Shown: positions 7,324 to 17,449 of the stretch, one piece after another
How the letters are laid out: each line of letters starts with the position of its first letter
Numbering within the stretch: the first letter of the stretch is position 1
Origin: Bacillota bacterium
Lineage (GTDB): Bacteria; Bacillota; Clostridia; Peptostreptococcales; Anaerovoracaceae
DNA: 32,565 bases
Reading direction: 5' to 3'
NCBI GenBank assembly: GCA_017472365.1
Contig: JAFUQN010000120.1
Coordinates: 1 to 32,565, forward strand
Notes under the pieces: model-generated
The model's input: only the letters and a program-made list of their open reading frames with translations
The model's database searches: none
Told to the model about the DNA's origin: nothing
Program-made: the position numbers and the translations under genes

Positions 7324-7359
7324 AAAAAAGCCCCTCTGCATCTTCTGCAAAGGGGCTTT
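7324..7359 (-). terminator. Terminator of lysS
   Basis: On the minus strand, outer arms AAAGCCCCT/AGGGGCTTT with an inner TGCA/TGCA stem, ending in a run of six Ts. It begins about 20 bp after the lysS stop and isolates array 1 from lysS transcription. Confidence 0.9.
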
Positions 7360-7378
7360 ATGTTGAAATTTCAACGAT

Positions 7379-8926
7379 TTACTTTTCGATGGGCTTCATT
7401 GTTGGGAACAGGATGATGTCTCTGATGGACGGAGCATCGGTGATCAGCATGATCACACGGTCGATACCGATACCCAGACCGCCTGTGGGAGGCATACCTA
7501 CTTCCAGAGCGTTTACAAAGTCTTCATCCATCGGATGAGCTTCATCATCTTCACCGCTGTCCAGCTGAGCCTGCTGTTCCTTGAAGCGTTCATACTGATC
7601 GATGGGGTCGTTCAGTTCGGAGAACGCATTGGCGATTTCCCAACCGTTCACATAAGCTTCGAAACGACGGGTGATTCTGGGGTCATTGGAATCTCTCTTG
7701 GATAACGGAGAGATTTCAACCGGATGTCCGATAACAAATACGGGACCGTCCAGATAACCGGGAACGTCTTCACAGTATTCTTCGAACATTTCAGCCAGGA
7801 TCTTACCTCTGGTCCAGTGCTTCAGATCGTCTTCTTCCATTTCCTGTTCAACCTTCTTACCGTAAGCGCGAGCCGCTTCACGAGCTTCTTCGTCGGTCAC
7901 GATCTGGTCGAAGTCCACACCGGTGATTTCCTTTACCGCGTCAGACATGGTCAGGCGTCTCCAGGGAGGAGTCAGGTCAAATTCCTTACCCTGATAATTG
8001 ATCACAGCAGTACCATTCGCCTTTAAAGCTGCCTGGTAAACAACCTGTTCGGTCACTTCCATCATCACTTCCATGTCAGCGTAAGCCATGTAACATTCCA
8101 TACCGGTATATTCAGGGTTGTGGTTTCTGTCCATACCTTCGTTACGGAACATCTTACCCATTTCGTATACACGATCCAGACCACCGACGATCAGTCTCTT
8201 CAGATACAGTTCGTTGGAGATTCTCATCTTCAGGTCCATATCCAGGGTATTGTGGTGGGTGTTGAACGGACGAGCAGCCGCACCACCTGCGATGGGAACC
8301 AGAATCGGGGTATCCACTTCCAGATAACCGAACTGTTCTTCCAGTACACGGCGCACTTCCTTGATAATTGCGGATCTCTTACGGAATACATCGCATACTT
8401 CCGGATTTACGATCAGGTCAACGTATCTCTGACGATATCTCTGATCCTGGTCCTTCAGGCCGTGGTACTTGTCCGGCAGCGGCTGTAAAGACTTGGACAG
8501 CAGAACCAGCTTGTCCACCTTGATGGAAATTTCACCGTGACGGGTCTTGAACACTTCCCCTTCGATACCGATGATATCACCCAGGTCATAGGTGATGAAA
8601 ATCTGGTATTCTTCCGGAGTAATAGCGTCCTGACGAACGTAGCACTGGATTCTTCCGGATTTGTCCTGAATATCGATAAAGGAAGCTTTACCCATGTTGC
8701 GCTTAGCCATCATACGACCGGCCATAACGACACGTTTTCCTTCCATTTCTTCAAAATTGTCTTTGATCTGCTTACTGTGGTGGTCTACCGGCCATGTTTC
8801 GTGTAAGAAGGGGTTTCTTCCCATTTCCTGAAGCTTGGCCAGCTTTTCGCGACGAATACGTCTCTGTTCGTTCAGATCCAGCTCCTCAACCACAGGAGCC
8901 TGAGTGATGTTCTTTTCTTCGCTCAT
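7379..8926 (-). CDS. lysS: Lysyl-tRNA synthetase, class II
   Basis: A 515-residue class II enzyme that charges tRNA-Lys. The N-terminal OB-fold anticodon domain is at about residues 65-145, motif 2 is FRNEGMDRNHNPEYT (260-274) and motif 3 is GLGIGIDR (483-490). The family's PGGATARPF appears here as AGGAAARPF (213-221). The length is normal for the bacterial class II form. AGAGGT precedes the ATG. The gene follows greA by about 80 bp, an arrangement common in Firmicutes, and probably shares the greA promoter. A short CCCC/GGGG hairpin lies in the greA-lysS gap. Confidence 0.97.
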   Translation of the reverse strand: MSEEKNITQAPVVEELDLNEQRRIRREKLAKLQEMGRNPFLHETWPVDHHSKQIKDNFEEMEGKRVVMAGRMMAKRNMGKASFIDIQDKSGRIQCYVRQDAITPEEYQIFITYDLGDIIGIEGEVFKTRHGEISIKVDKLVLLSKSLQPLPDKYHGLKDQDQRYRQRYVDLIVNPEVCDVFRKRSAIIKEVRRVLEEQFGYLEVDTPILVPIAGGAAARPFNTHHNTLDMDLKMRISNELYLKRLIVGGLDRVYEMGKMFRNEGMDRNHNPEYTGMECYMAYADMEVMMEVTEQVVYQAALKANGTAVINYQGKEFDLTPPWRRLTMSDAVKEITGVDFDQIVTDEEAREAARAYGKKVEQEMEEDDLKHWTRGKILAEMFEEYCEDVPGYLDGPVFVIGHPVEISPLSKRDSNDPRITRRFEAYVNGWEIANAFSELNDPIDQYERFKEQQAQLDSGEDDEAHPMDEDFVNALEVGMPPTGGLGIGIDRVIMLITDAPSIRDIILFPTMKPIEK

Positions 8927-9004
8927 AGCTTACCTCTTTCTGGCCCCCAGCAGGGGACGCCAAATTCATCATTTACGTATTTATGTTCAACCCGACCGGT
9001 ACGA

Positions 9005-9478
9005 TTACTTGTAAATTTCCAGTACTTCGTAACGGATCAGACCTACTTCAGCGTTGATTTCTGCGATATCGCCAACTCTCTTACCCAGCAGGCTCTTACC
9101 TACCAGAGATTCGTTGGAGATTCTTCCTTCGAACGGATCTGCTTCGGTGGATCCAACGATGGAATATTCGAATACTTCGTCCATATCCAGATCCTTTACC
9201 TTTACGGTCAGACCCAGGTTTACGTGGTCGCCGGTCAGTTCATCGTTTTCGATGATCTTACCCTTGCGCATCATATTTTCCAGCTTCAGGATTCTTTCTT
9301 CCAGTTCCGCCTGTTCGTTCTTTGCAGAATCGTATTCAGCGTTTTCAGAAATATCCCCGTAGGAAATCGCTTCCTTGATTTTTTCTGCTACTTCCGCTCT
9401 GCGGACGGATACCAGTTCTTCGTGTTCTTTAACAATTTTCTCGTACCCTTCCCGGGTCAGCAGGATTTCATCAGCCAT
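9005..9478 (-). CDS. greA: Transcription elongation factor GreA
   Basis: A 157-residue Gre factor that stimulates RNA cleavage in backtracked RNA polymerase. The N-terminal coiled coil (about residues 10-75) carries the tip GDISENAEYDSAK with the acidic residues D42 and E45. The C-terminal FKBP-like domain contains SLVGKSLLGKRVGD. Full length. AAAGGAG precedes the ATG, and an excellent sigma-A promoter lies about 45 bp upstream, so it heads a greA-lysS unit. Confidence 0.97.
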   Translation of the reverse strand: MADEILLTREGYEKIVKEHEELVSVRRAEVAEKIKEAISYGDISENAEYDSAKNEQAELEERILKLENMMRKGKIIENDELTGDHVNLGLTVKVKDLDMDEVFEYSIVGSTEADPFEGRISNESLVGKSLLGKRVGDIAEINAEVGLIRYEVLEIYK

Positions 9479-9522
9479 TGAAATTTCTCCTTTTCTATCT
9501 TACCAAATGGTATATCCAATGA

Positions 9523-9551
9523 ATTTTACCCGATAGAACGACGCTTGTCAA
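9523..9551 (-). promoter_or_regulatory. sigma-A promoter of greA-lysS
   Basis: On the minus strand TTGACA (9546-9551), a 17-bp spacer and TAAAAT (9523-9528). It is one of the best consensus matches in the window. Confidence 0.82.
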
Positions 9552-9577
9552 TTCTTTCGGCGGATTCTCTCTAAAAA

Positions 9578-10534
9578 TTATAATATTCCCGTCATGTATT
9601 GTGTCAGGAAAATGCATGCCACCGGAATAGTCAGCATGGAAAGCAGTGTAGAAATGAACACCAACTCTGCGCCCAGCTTACTGTTACGTCCATACTGTTC
9701 GGCAAATACCACCGGCAGCGAGCCCGCAGGCATTGCCTGGGTCAGCGTGATGACAACGGTAATGATGGTGGGAACATGGAACATCATGCAGGCACCGAAG
9801 GTAATCACCGGCCACAGCAGGAGCTTCAGAGCCGAATAGATCATATATCTCCAGTTGCTCAGCATATTTCCCAGCTTACTGTCACCCAGCTGGACACCGA
9901 TGACCAGCATGGACAGAGGAACCAGCATGTTCCCCACGGTATCACAACTGTCCAAAAGGAAGTCCGGAAGCTGGATATCTGCCATGAACATTCCCACACC
10001 GACAACCGCCGCGATGGTCGGAGGAGACAGAAGGTTCTTCAACTGGCCCTTCCAGTCAACACCCTCTCCTTCTTCACCGCTGCCGTAGCACACCTGAGCA
10101 ATCGCCAGCGTGTACATAAACAGCGTGGACAGCAGATTCATGATCACAGCATAGAAAAATGCTTCATCCCCAAACACCGCAAGGCAGATGGGGAAGCACA
10201 GGAAGCCGCTGTTGGAGAACGTGAGCTCCGCCCAGTAGATTCCAAAATCGTCCCGTTTCGGTTTCATCAGCTTTGTCAGTCCGAAATTGACTACGGCCGC
10301 TCCGACGTAATATACCGCCACGGCCAGAAACCCAACCTTGACCATATGCCAGGTTTCCGGATCGATCCGGTGGGACGATACCGTCGCCAGCGTCAGACAC
10401 GGTGCTGCAATATTCATCATCACAGCAGACAACAGTTTCGTATCTTTTCTGGAGATCATCCCGCATTTGCATGCGATAAATCCCAACAATATTATTAAAA
10501 AAACGGAAATTACTCTAAGTGTAACATCTAACAT
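9578..10534 (-). CDS. AEC family transporter (auxin efflux carrier / malate permease type)
   Basis: A 318-residue integral membrane protein with about ten hydrophobic segments arranged as two similar halves. The first half includes NSGFLCFPI and the second TQAMPAGSLPVVFAEQYG, both typical of the AEC family of anion/organic-acid carriers. The substrate cannot be predicted. It lies 50 bp downstream of dusB on the same strand and only a weak ribosome-binding site (AAAGGG) precedes the ATG. The C-terminus is complete. Confidence 0.88.
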   Translation of the reverse strand: MLDVTLRVISVFLIILLGFIACKCGMISRKDTKLLSAVMMNIAAPCLTLATVSSHRIDPETWHMVKVGFLAVAVYYVGAAVVNFGLTKLMKPKRDDFGIYWAELTFSNSGFLCFPICLAVFGDEAFFYAVIMNLLSTLFMYTLAIAQVCYGSGEEGEGVDWKGQLKNLLSPPTIAAVVGVGMFMADIQLPDFLLDSCDTVGNMLVPLSMLVIGVQLGDSKLGNMLSNWRYMIYSALKLLLWPVITFGACMMFHVPTIITVVITLTQAMPAGSLPVVFAEQYGRNSKLGAELVFISTLLSMLTIPVACIFLTQYMTGIL

Positions 10535-10584
10535 TTCTGCATACCCTTTAATATATCTCTCTTGTTCTTATTCTATGACACTTG

Positions 10585-11556
10585 TTACAACAATCCGATC
10601 ACATTTCTTAACTGCTGGGCATCAGTGATCGTATTTACCTGACCCCTCAGCCGTCCGGATCCGGGCATACCCTTCGTATACCAGCCCACATGCTTTCTCA
10701 TTTCGCGGACAGAAGCATACTCGCCCTTATCAGCCAGGAGACGGTTGAAATGTTCCGTTGCCGTCTTCCGGCGCTCCTCACGGCTCACCGGAACCGGGAC
10801 TTCTCCCTTCCAAAGCGCTGTCGCTTCGCGGAAGATCCAGGGATTTCCCATGGCTCCACGGGCAATCATCACGAAATCGCATCCTGTCTCCTTCATCATG
10901 CGAATAGCATCTTCACCGCAGAAGACATCGCCGTTTCCGATGACAGGAATGGTCAGCGCTTCTTTGACTGCGCGAATCTGCGACCAGTCGGCCACACCGG
11001 TATAAAACTGTTCTCTGGTCCGGCCATGGACCGCCACGGCGCTTGCACCGGCCTCTTCCATAGCTTTCGCAAACTCCACCGCCACGATGGATTCGTCGTC
11101 CCAGCCGATCCGCATTTTGATCGTTACCGGCTTTCCTGCAGCCTTCACAGCGGCCCGTACCAGTTCCTGTGCCAGCTCCGGATGCTTCAAAAGGGCTGAC
11201 CCTTCGCCATTCTTTACAACTTTCGGCACGGGGCAGCCCATATTGATATCAATGATACAGTTCTTGCGGCCTTTCAGTTTATCCGCCGCAAAAGCGATCA
11301 TCTCCGGCTCGGAACCGAAGATCTGATAGGCCGCCGGAAGCTCCTCCTCACGCAGGGCGAGGAGGTACTCCGTGTTTTTATCGTTGTAATACAATCCCTT
11401 GGCACTGACCATCTCCGAATAGACCAGAGCTGCGCCCTGTTCTTTACAAATACTTCGGAATGCGCTGTCGGTGACACCGGCCAGCGGAGCCAGGAGAAAG
11501 GGATTGTCCAGGGTCACAGTTCCCAACGGGAGTTTTTGATTCAACTCTGTGTTCAC
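10585..11556 (-). CDS. dusB: tRNA-dihydrouridine synthase
   Basis: A 323-residue FMN-dependent TIM-barrel enzyme that reduces uridine in tRNA. LAPLAGVTD (22-30), INMGCPVPKV with catalytic C108, the HGRTREQFYTG segment and the late IARGAMGNPWIF phosphate-binding part are all present. It starts with GTG, 5 bp after the coaX stop, with only GGGA as a ribosome-binding site, suggesting coupling to coaX. The position in a ftsH-coaX-dusB-greA-lysS neighbourhood matches Bacillus and clostridial genomes. Confidence 0.95.
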   Translation of the reverse strand: MNTELNQKLPLGTVTLDNPFLLAPLAGVTDSAFRSICKEQGAALVYSEMVSAKGLYYNDKNTEYLLALREEELPAAYQIFGSEPEMIAFAADKLKGRKNCIIDINMGCPVPKVVKNGEGSALLKHPELAQELVRAAVKAAGKPVTIKMRIGWDDESIVAVEFAKAMEEAGASAVAVHGRTREQFYTGVADWSQIRAVKEALTIPVIGNGDVFCGEDAIRMMKETGCDFVMIARGAMGNPWIFREATALWKGEVPVPVSREERRKTATEHFNRLLADKGEYASVREMRKHVGWYTKGMPGSGRLRGQVNTITDAQQLRNVIGLL

Positions 11557-11561
11557 TTCTG

Positions 11562-12371
11562 TTAGTCCCTAACCTTTCCAGAACCGACGGAACGGTTCTT
11601 TTCATAAATGATGCGCAGACCTTCCAGCGTCAGCATCTTGTCCACTTCATCGATGCAGTCCACACCGCTATTGATCAGGGTTGCCAGGCCACCGGTGGCG
11701 ACAACCTGCACCTTCTTGTCGATATGATATGTTTCTTTCAGTTCTTTTTTCATCTGGGTTACAATGCGTTCCACCAGACCCATGTATCCGTAAACGAGAC
11801 CGGACTGCATACTTTCATTGGTGTTTTTGCAGATGGTCTGACCGGGCGCTTCCAGTTCGACTCTGGGCAGCTTTGCCGTCTTTTCAAACAGTGCATCGGA
11901 GGAAATCTTGATCCCGGGAGCGATGGTTCCGCCCAGGTATTCCGCCTTTTCCGAAACAGCGCAGAATGTGGTCGCCGTACCGAAGTCGATGATGATCAGC
12001 GGTCCGCCGTACTTTGCTAAAGCAGCAACCGCATTGACGATACGGTCTGCACCCACCTGCTTGGGATTATCGTATTTGACGATCAGTCCGGTTTTCAGGC
12101 CAGGTCCCACAACGATGGCACGACGGTGAAAATATTTGGTGGATAAATGCTGCAGTGTAAACAAAACAGGAGGTACGACCGTGGAGATGATCACGTCTTT
12201 CACATCGCTGGTCTTCAGTCCTTCGTACTCGAACAGCTGGTTGATGAGGATTCCGTATTCATCGGCACTCTTCTTCGTGTCGGTTTCCATACGCCAGTTC
12301 TGGATCAGCTGACCGTCCTTGAATACACCTAATACTATGTTTGTGTTTCCTACGTCAAAAGCCAATAACAT
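11562..12371 (-). CDS. coaX: Type III pantothenate kinase
   Basis: A 269-residue ASKHA-fold kinase that makes the first committed step of coenzyme A synthesis. The N-terminal [11 protein letters not shown] (residues 5-15) binds phosphate, GADR (107-110) and DFGTATTF (129-136) are family signatures, and the glycine-rich VVATGGLA follows. Full length with AAAGGAGG before the ATG. It lies 15 bp after the PucR-type gene and 5 bp before dusB. Confidence 0.97.
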   Translation of the reverse strand: MLLAFDVGNTNIVLGVFKDGQLIQNWRMETDTKKSADEYGILINQLFEYEGLKTSDVKDVIISTVVPPVLFTLQHLSTKYFHRRAIVVGPGLKTGLIVKYDNPKQVGADRIVNAVAALAKYGGPLIIIDFGTATTFCAVSEKAEYLGGTIAPGIKISSDALFEKTAKLPRVELEAPGQTICKNTNESMQSGLVYGYMGLVERIVTQMKKELKETYHIDKKVQVVATGGLATLINSGVDCIDEVDKMLTLEGLRIIYEKNRSVGSGKVRD

Positions 12372-12386
12372 ACGTTTGTTCCTCCT

Positions 12387-13568
12387 TTAGAAGGTCTTTA
12401 CCATCTTTTCGATACGTGCAATCGCCAGAGCCATCATCAGTCCGGGGACGATGGTGTTTCCGGTGATGTCCACACCTAAGATTTCTTTGATTCTCTTTAA
12501 ACGATACTGCACTGTATTGGAATGGATTTCCATCAGTCTGGATGTCTTTGCCGTGGACAGACCTGCATCCAAAACGAAGGTTTCGAGGGTGTCCATCAGC
12601 TGTCTGGTCTTTCCTTCACCGGCGCTCTTAAAGGGCTTCAGAAGATCCAGATAGTTCTTCTTCACCGCACCGCCGTTGAGGCAAATGTTCACACAGTTGG
12701 AAGCCAGCGCCAGCTCGTACTTGGAGAAGGATTTCTTATACGGGAAGATCAGCTGGATGAACGGTTCCGTTTCGTTGATGATCTGGAACGCATTGCATGC
12801 ATCTTCGATCCCGTCCAGTTCACTGACGTGGAATGTCATCTTTGCTCCGGCCTCTCTCATCTGACCGGCAATTTCCTTCCACTGTTCTTCGCCCGGAACG
12901 TTATCTTCTTTCGCTGCGGCTGTCTTCTGGAAAATGACGCCGCAGATTTCATCGCCTTCCGCAATGTTGATATCTCTGACATTGTACTTGTTTTCAAAAT
13001 CAGAGATGATCTTCAGGCCTTCTTCTCCGGACACGCCGGGAACAAAATAAACGCCGGAGATCTTTTCATCCGCGAAATCCGATTCGTTCTTCAGGCTGTA
13101 CGCCAGGGAACGGTTTCCGCGGCGCAACGCCTTGATGAATTCTGCCGTGATATCGCGTTCGGGACGGTAGTTCCACATCCCCATGGCCAGCTCGATGATT
13201 TCAGCCAGCTTGGCGATTTCTTCCTGAGAGTAGGAATCGTCGTTGTCCACCAGCATCAGATAATGTCTGATTCCGCTGATATTGATCGGTCCCCAATAAG
13301 TCAGGAGGCCGTTGACATCAACTCTTGTGCTCTTCTGGTTCTTTTCCACATTGGCAGCCAGCCGGTAGCGGACTGCTTCTTCAATGGTGGTGTTGTGCTT
13401 CGTTTCCACGCTGAATACGGTATTGAAATCCGTGGAGAACAATACCAGCTGGAAGTTGTTGTTGATCGCAGCTTCTCTGGCAGCAGCCTGGAAATTACTA
13501 TATTTTTCAAAGTTCAACAGGTGATAAATACTGTTATTGATCAAGCTGTTGGAAAATGTTTCTGCCAT
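12387..13568 (-). CDS. PucR/CdaR-type transcriptional regulator
   Basis: A 393-residue protein ending in the PucR C-terminal helix-turn-helix: LMDTLETFVLDAGLSTAKTS, then RLMEIHSNTVQYRLKRIKEI, in the last 70 residues. The N-terminal two thirds shows no domain I can name and presumably senses a ligand. It sits 6 bp after ftsH and 15 bp before coaX on the same strand, so it may regulate this operon or respond to a linked metabolite. A spacing of AGGAAAGG to the ATG supports the start. Target genes are unknown. Confidence 0.85.
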   Translation of the reverse strand: MAETFSNSLINNSIYHLLNFEKYSNFQAAAREAAINNNFQLVLFSTDFNTVFSVETKHNTTIEEAVRYRLAANVEKNQKSTRVDVNGLLTYWGPINISGIRHYLMLVDNDDSYSQEEIAKLAEIIELAMGMWNYRPERDITAEFIKALRRGNRSLAYSLKNESDFADEKISGVYFVPGVSGEEGLKIISDFENKYNVRDINIAEGDEICGVIFQKTAAAKEDNVPGEEQWKEIAGQMREAGAKMTFHVSELDGIEDACNAFQIINETEPFIQLIFPYKKSFSKYELALASNCVNICLNGGAVKKNYLDLLKPFKSAGEGKTRQLMDTLETFVLDAGLSTAKTSRLMEIHSNTVQYRLKRIKEILGVDITGNTIVPGLMMALAIARIEKMVKTF

Positions 13569-13574
13569 AATATT

Positions 13575-15707
13575 TTACCTTTCCTGATCGTCTTCGCCGG
13601 GTGTTTTCTTTCCTTCCGGACGAACTTCCGTTTCGGGCTTCGGTTCCGGATTCTTGCGCACCAGCTGGATTTCTCCGACGATCTCCATGCCCATTTCTTC
13701 CGCCATTTTTTTCATTTCAGCTTCTCGCTGAGCCTCGGCCTTCGCCTGTTCCTGTTCGCGTTCCGCCACCTTCTTGTTCTTGTCTGCGATTTCTTTCAGT
13801 TCAAGAACAATATCTTCGATGGTCTTAGTACCTTCAAACAGACCCTGGAACTGGGCACCGTCCAGAGTTTCCACTTCCAGAAGAGCTTCCGCAACGATGG
13901 TCAGCTGGTCCATGTGTTCCTTCAGCAGTTCTTCCGCTCTGGAGAAAGCTTCATCCAGGATGCGGCGCATTTCCGCGTCAATTTTGGCCGCCAGCTCTTC
14001 CGAATAATTCTGGCGTGTACCGTAGTCGCGGCCCAGGAATACTTCGTCGCCATTGGAGAAGTTCACCGGTCCGATGGCATCGGTCATACCGTAACGGCTC
14101 ACCATGTCTCTGGCAATCGCCGTCGCTCTTTCCAAGTCGTTGGACGCTCCGGTACTGATATCTCCCAGCACCAGCTTTTCCGCCACGCGTCCGCCCAGCA
14201 GGTGGATCAGCTGTTCTTCCATATCGGTCTTCGTCACATAATATCTGTCTTCCTTCGGCAGGATCATGGTGAAACCGCCAGCTCTTCCGCGGGGCATGAT
14301 GGTGACCTGGTGTACCGGGTCGGTATTGGGTAAACAAGCGGCAACCACTGCGTGGCCGGCTTCGTGGAAGGCGGTCAGGCGGCGTTCCGGTTCGCTGATG
14401 ACGCGGCTCTTCTTCTGCGGGCCGGCGATGACTCTGGTGATGGCTTCTTCGATTTCAGCCATGTGGATCATCTTACCGTTTCTGCGCGCAGTCAGCAGAG
14501 CTGCTTCGTTCATCAGATTTTCAATGTCCGCGGGAGTAAATCCGGGAGTTCTGCGTGCCAGGATCTCCGCATTGACTTCTTCGGACAGGGGTTTATTTCT
14601 GGAGTGTACTTTAAAGATCGCTTCGCGTCCCTTCACATCGGGTACGCCGATCACTACCTGACGGTCGAAACGGCCCGGTCTCAGAATCGCCGGATCCAGT
14701 ACGTCAGGACGGTTGGTTGCTGCCAGGATGATGATGCCTTCGTTGACACCGAAGCCGTCCATTTCCACCAGCAGCTGGTTCAGAGTCTGTTCGCGTTCGT
14801 CGTTTCCGCCACCGATCCCAGCGCCTCTTCTGCGGCCCACTGCATCGATTTCATCGATAAATACCAGACAGGGAGCGTTCTTCTTGGCCTGATCGAACAG
14901 GTCACGGACACGGGATGCACCGACACCGACGAACATTTCCACGAAATCAGAACCGGAGATGGAGAAGAAGGGGACACCAGCTTCTCCTGCACAAGCCTTG
15001 GACAGGTAAGTCTTACCGGTACCCGGGGGGCCCACCAGCAGTACGCCCTTGGGAATTCTAGCACCCAGCTTTACATACTTCTTCGGATTCTTCAGGAAAT
15101 CAACGATTTCCGATAATTCTTCTTTTTCTTCATCCAGACCTGCTACATCGGCAAAGGTCACGCGTTTCATGTCTTCTTCTCTCACCATGCGCGCACGGCT
15201 CTTTCCGAAGTTCATGACGCCCTTACCGCCGCCACCGCCGTTGCCCATAAAGGACATCCAGAAGAATACCATGAAGCCGATCATCAGCAGTGTCGGCAGC
15301 AGGTTAAACAGCCAGTCCCAGGAGCTGGGCTTGATGCTTTCCATTTCCATCTGGCCATCCTTCATCTGCGGGAACGCATACTGTTCACTGATCAGCATCA
15401 GTTCCATGGTACTGGGAGCGTAAGCGCTCATATAGCTTTCGTCCTCCAGCTCACCGACTACGTTCAGCGAACTGTAATCCATACGGAGCTTTTTGATCTT
15501 TCCGGCTTCCAGTTCCTCGATAAATCTGGAGAAGTCCACAGATCTGACCTCCGGATCGGGCTGTACATCCTTATAGAAGTACGCCATCCCCGCAACCATG
15601 GCAATGATCAGCAGATATACAAAAATGCTTCTCATAGCTCTTCCCTTTTTCGGGTTCTGAGGCCGCTGCGGACCGCGGTTATTTCTATTCTTGTTATTGT
15701 CGTTCAA
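13575..15707 (-). CDS. ftsH: ATP-dependent zinc metalloprotease FtsH
   Basis: A 710-residue membrane AAA+ protease that degrades membrane and regulatory proteins. Two membrane segments (about 27-45 and 132-154) flank an extracytoplasmic domain. Walker A is GPPGTGKT (226-233), Walker B LVFIDEID (281-288), the arginine-finger region is [19 protein letters not shown], and the zinc site is HEAGH (448-452). The C-terminus is a long charged coiled coil with a proline/glutamate tail. It starts with TTG, chosen because AGGAGG lies 8 nt upstream. A promoter overlaps the end of tilS. The hprT gene that often separates tilS and ftsH is absent. Confidence 0.97.
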   Translation of the reverse strand: MNDNNKNRNNRGPQRPQNPKKGRAMRSIFVYLLIIAMVAGMAYFYKDVQPDPEVRSVDFSRFIEELEAGKIKKLRMDYSSLNVVGELEDESYMSAYAPSTMELMLISEQYAFPQMKDGQMEMESIKPSSWDWLFNLLPTLLMIGFMVFFWMSFMGNGGGGGKGVMNFGKSRARMVREEDMKRVTFADVAGLDEEKEELSEIVDFLKNPKKYVKLGARIPKGVLLVGPPGTGKTYLSKACAGEAGVPFFSISGSDFVEMFVGVGASRVRDLFDQAKKNAPCLVFIDEIDAVGRRRGAGIGGGNDEREQTLNQLLVEMDGFGVNEGIIILAATNRPDVLDPAILRPGRFDRQVVIGVPDVKGREAIFKVHSRNKPLSEEVNAEILARRTPGFTPADIENLMNEAALLTARRNGKMIHMAEIEEAITRVIAGPQKKSRVISEPERRLTAFHEAGHAVVAACLPNTDPVHQVTIMPRGRAGGFTMILPKEDRYYVTKTDMEEQLIHLLGGRVAEKLVLGDISTGASNDLERATAIARDMVSRYGMTDAIGPVNFSNGDEVFLGRDYGTRQNYSEELAAKIDAEMRRILDEAFSRAEELLKEHMDQLTIVAEALLEVETLDGAQFQGLFEGTKTIEDIVLELKEIADKNKKVAEREQEQAKAEAQREAEMKKMAEEMGMEIVGEIQLVRKNPEPKPETEVRPEGKKTPGEDDQER

Positions 15708-15746
15708 TCAACTGTCCTCCTAAAATTTAGTCTCTCAATCCCAATC

Positions 15747-15766
15747 AAATCGTTTTTGTGCGATTT
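15747..15766. other. Small stem in the ftsH leader
   Basis: AAATCG/CGATTT arms with an 8-nt loop, between the ftsH promoter and its ribosome-binding site. The stem is weak, and a functional role is uncertain. Confidence 0.35.
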
Positions 15767-15784
15767 CCTTGATACATGCGGGAT

Positions 15785-15813
15785 ATTATACCACATTTAT
15801 TGGTGGAATTCAA
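15785..15813 (-). promoter_or_regulatory. sigma-A promoter of ftsH
   Basis: On the minus strand TTGAAT (15808-15813), a 17-bp spacer and TATAAT (15785-15790) with TGG directly before it. The -35 lies inside the 3' end of tilS. Confidence 0.75.
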
Positions 15814-17206
15814 CAAAAATCAATCGCTTTGTTTGTTCTCTCACCTTGTAATTTTCACTGATCTGATATCCCATGATCCAAAGGACCTCATTTCCGATAC
15901 AGATCAGCGGGATTTCGTCTCTTCTCTGACGCGGGATCTTCTTATCCACAAACCAATCCTGAAGCTTTTTTCGTCCGTTGCTTCCCAGCGGCCGGATGAA
16001 GTCACCCGGTTTGCGCATCCGCAGCGTCAGGTCTTCCTCCGTGACCAGCCCTTCCGTTCGTCCCAGTGCTTCTCTTACAGCATCCGCATCGAAGCATCTC
16101 ACTTCCGGCGGCAACTCCCGGATCGCCTGCAGCGATCCGATCTCCGCTCTGTCCGCCTCTCTCACCGAGATCCAACCCGCATTGGGTTCATCTTCCGACA
16201 GCGATCCGCCCGCGGAAGCGGGTGTTTGCCACAGGACGCGGTCATAAGAAACGCTGACACCGTATCCCTTCGGCAGTCCTACCGCCCCGGAAGCCAGATT
16301 TCCACGCAGCAGCTCATCGATCTGCTCCAGGTGGACGGCTGACAGATTGGATGTCAGTCCCAGTTCTTTCAGCTTCGCCATGATGACGCCGTGTCGGACT
16401 CCGGCGGGCAGCTCCCGCAGCGCCACACGGTCATCGACACACGTTCCAATACGGTTCACTTCGTTTCGGACGATTTCGTGGTTTTCCGCAGCGATCTGAC
16501 CCAGGCGACACAGCGCCTCTTCCACATTTTCATTAAAATACTCTCTCATATAAGGGATCAGCTCCAGCCGGATCCGGTTTCTGGTATAGTCCGGCTCCTG
16601 ATTTGTGAGATCAAGACACGGCTCCAGGTGATGGGCCTCACAGTACGCTTCGATTTCACTGCGGTCCGTGGTCAGCAGAGGCCGGATCAGACCGTCCTGC
16701 CTAAGCATTTCCATTCCACGCAGCCCCTCCAGTCCCGTTCCGCGCATGATACGCATCAGAATCGTTTCTGCCTGGTCGTTGCGGTTATGGGCAACCGCGA
16801 CTCTGACGCGGGCCTCCGCTTTTCCTTTCAGCTTCAGCCTGTCCTCCATCGCTTTCTTTTCAGTAAAGAAACAGCGGTAGCGCGCATTCCGTCCTGCAGT
16901 CTCCTCCGAGATCCCCGCGTCGCGGGCCTGCTGGCGTACGTTCTCCCGGTATACCGCACATTCGATTCCGTGGTCCCGGCAGAATCTCTCTGCAAAGGCC
17001 GCATCGTTTTCCGACGCTTTCCCGCGGAATCCATGTTCCAAGTGCACTGCACGGATGGTCAGATCCATTTCTTCTTTCAACCGGATCAACAGGTGCAGAA
17101 GACACAGCGAATCCGGTCCGCCGGAAAATCCGACGATGACCGCGTCACCGCGCCGAAAAAGATCGTATTCTTCTATGATGTTCTGCACTGTTTTCAGCAA
17201 TTTCAT
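15797..17206 (-). CDS. tilS: tRNA(Ile)-lysidine synthetase
   Basis: A 469-residue N-type ATP pyrophosphatase that converts the wobble cytidine of the AUA-reading tRNA-Ile to lysidine. The PP-loop SGGPDS (28-33), then VHLEHGFRG and the HNRNDQAETILMR segment define the catalytic domain. The C-terminal TilS domain includes RKPGDFIRPLGSNGRKKLQDWF. The ATG at 17206 is preferred over the one 8 codons upstream because GGAGGT lies 6 nt before it. It is transcribed toward ftsH, as in Bacillus. Confidence 0.96.
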   Translation of the reverse strand: MKLLKTVQNIIEEYDLFRRGDAVIVGFSGGPDSLCLLHLLIRLKEEMDLTIRAVHLEHGFRGKASENDAAFAERFCRDHGIECAVYRENVRQQARDAGISEETAGRNARYRCFFTEKKAMEDRLKLKGKAEARVRVAVAHNRNDQAETILMRIMRGTGLEGLRGMEMLRQDGLIRPLLTTDRSEIEAYCEAHHLEPCLDLTNQEPDYTRNRIRLELIPYMREYFNENVEEALCRLGQIAAENHEIVRNEVNRIGTCVDDRVALRELPAGVRHGVIMAKLKELGLTSNLSAVHLEQIDELLRGNLASGAVGLPKGYGVSVSYDRVLWQTPASAGGSLSEDEPNAGWISVREADRAEIGSLQAIRELPPEVRCFDADAVREALGRTEGLVTEEDLTLRMRKPGDFIRPLGSNGRKKLQDWFVDKKIPRQRRDEIPLICIGNEVLWIMGYQISENYKVREQTKRLIFVEFHQ

Positions 17207-17238
17207 TCCCGTGACCTCCGTTCCAGACATACGGTACT

Positions 17239-17247
17239 ATTATACCA
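17239..17247 (-). promoter_or_regulatory. Extended -10 promoter of tilS
   Basis: TGG followed by TATAAT on the minus strand, about 33 bp upstream of the tilS ATG. There is no clear -35, which is acceptable for an extended -10 promoter. Confidence 0.6.
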
Positions 17248-17382
17248 CAGCTCCTTAAAATAGAAACATCTTTTGTGCTTCGTATACAAAAAACAGGCCA
17301 ATATTTTGAATTTCTTTTTCAAATGCCCGGTTGCTCCTATAGAAAAGATCCTCCGGAATCCGTAGCGCACTCCCCGGAAATA

Positions 17383-17391
17383 TGGTATGAT
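17383..17391 (+). promoter_or_regulatory. Putative extended -10 promoter of the amidohydrolase-like gene
   Basis: TGG followed by TATGAT on the plus strand, 58 bp before the ATG at 17450. A short TCCGGC/GCCGGA stem at 17401-17417 would lie at the start of the transcript. Confidence 0.45.
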
Positions 17392-17449
17392 ATTGTTATC
17401 TCCGGCGGGAAGCCGGAATTGATACGACTCTACAACAGGAGGACATCCC

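Noticed and set aside
6922..7374. A 150-codon minus-strand reading frame across array 1
   Set aside because: No ribosome-binding site and no recognisable protein. It crosses the lysS terminator and the hairpin, and its codons are dictated by the repeated 8-mers.
12522..14333. A 603-codon plus-strand reading frame
   Set aside because: It is antisense to the PucR-type gene and ftsH, both strongly supported by motifs. Its composition is that of a reverse-complement shadow.
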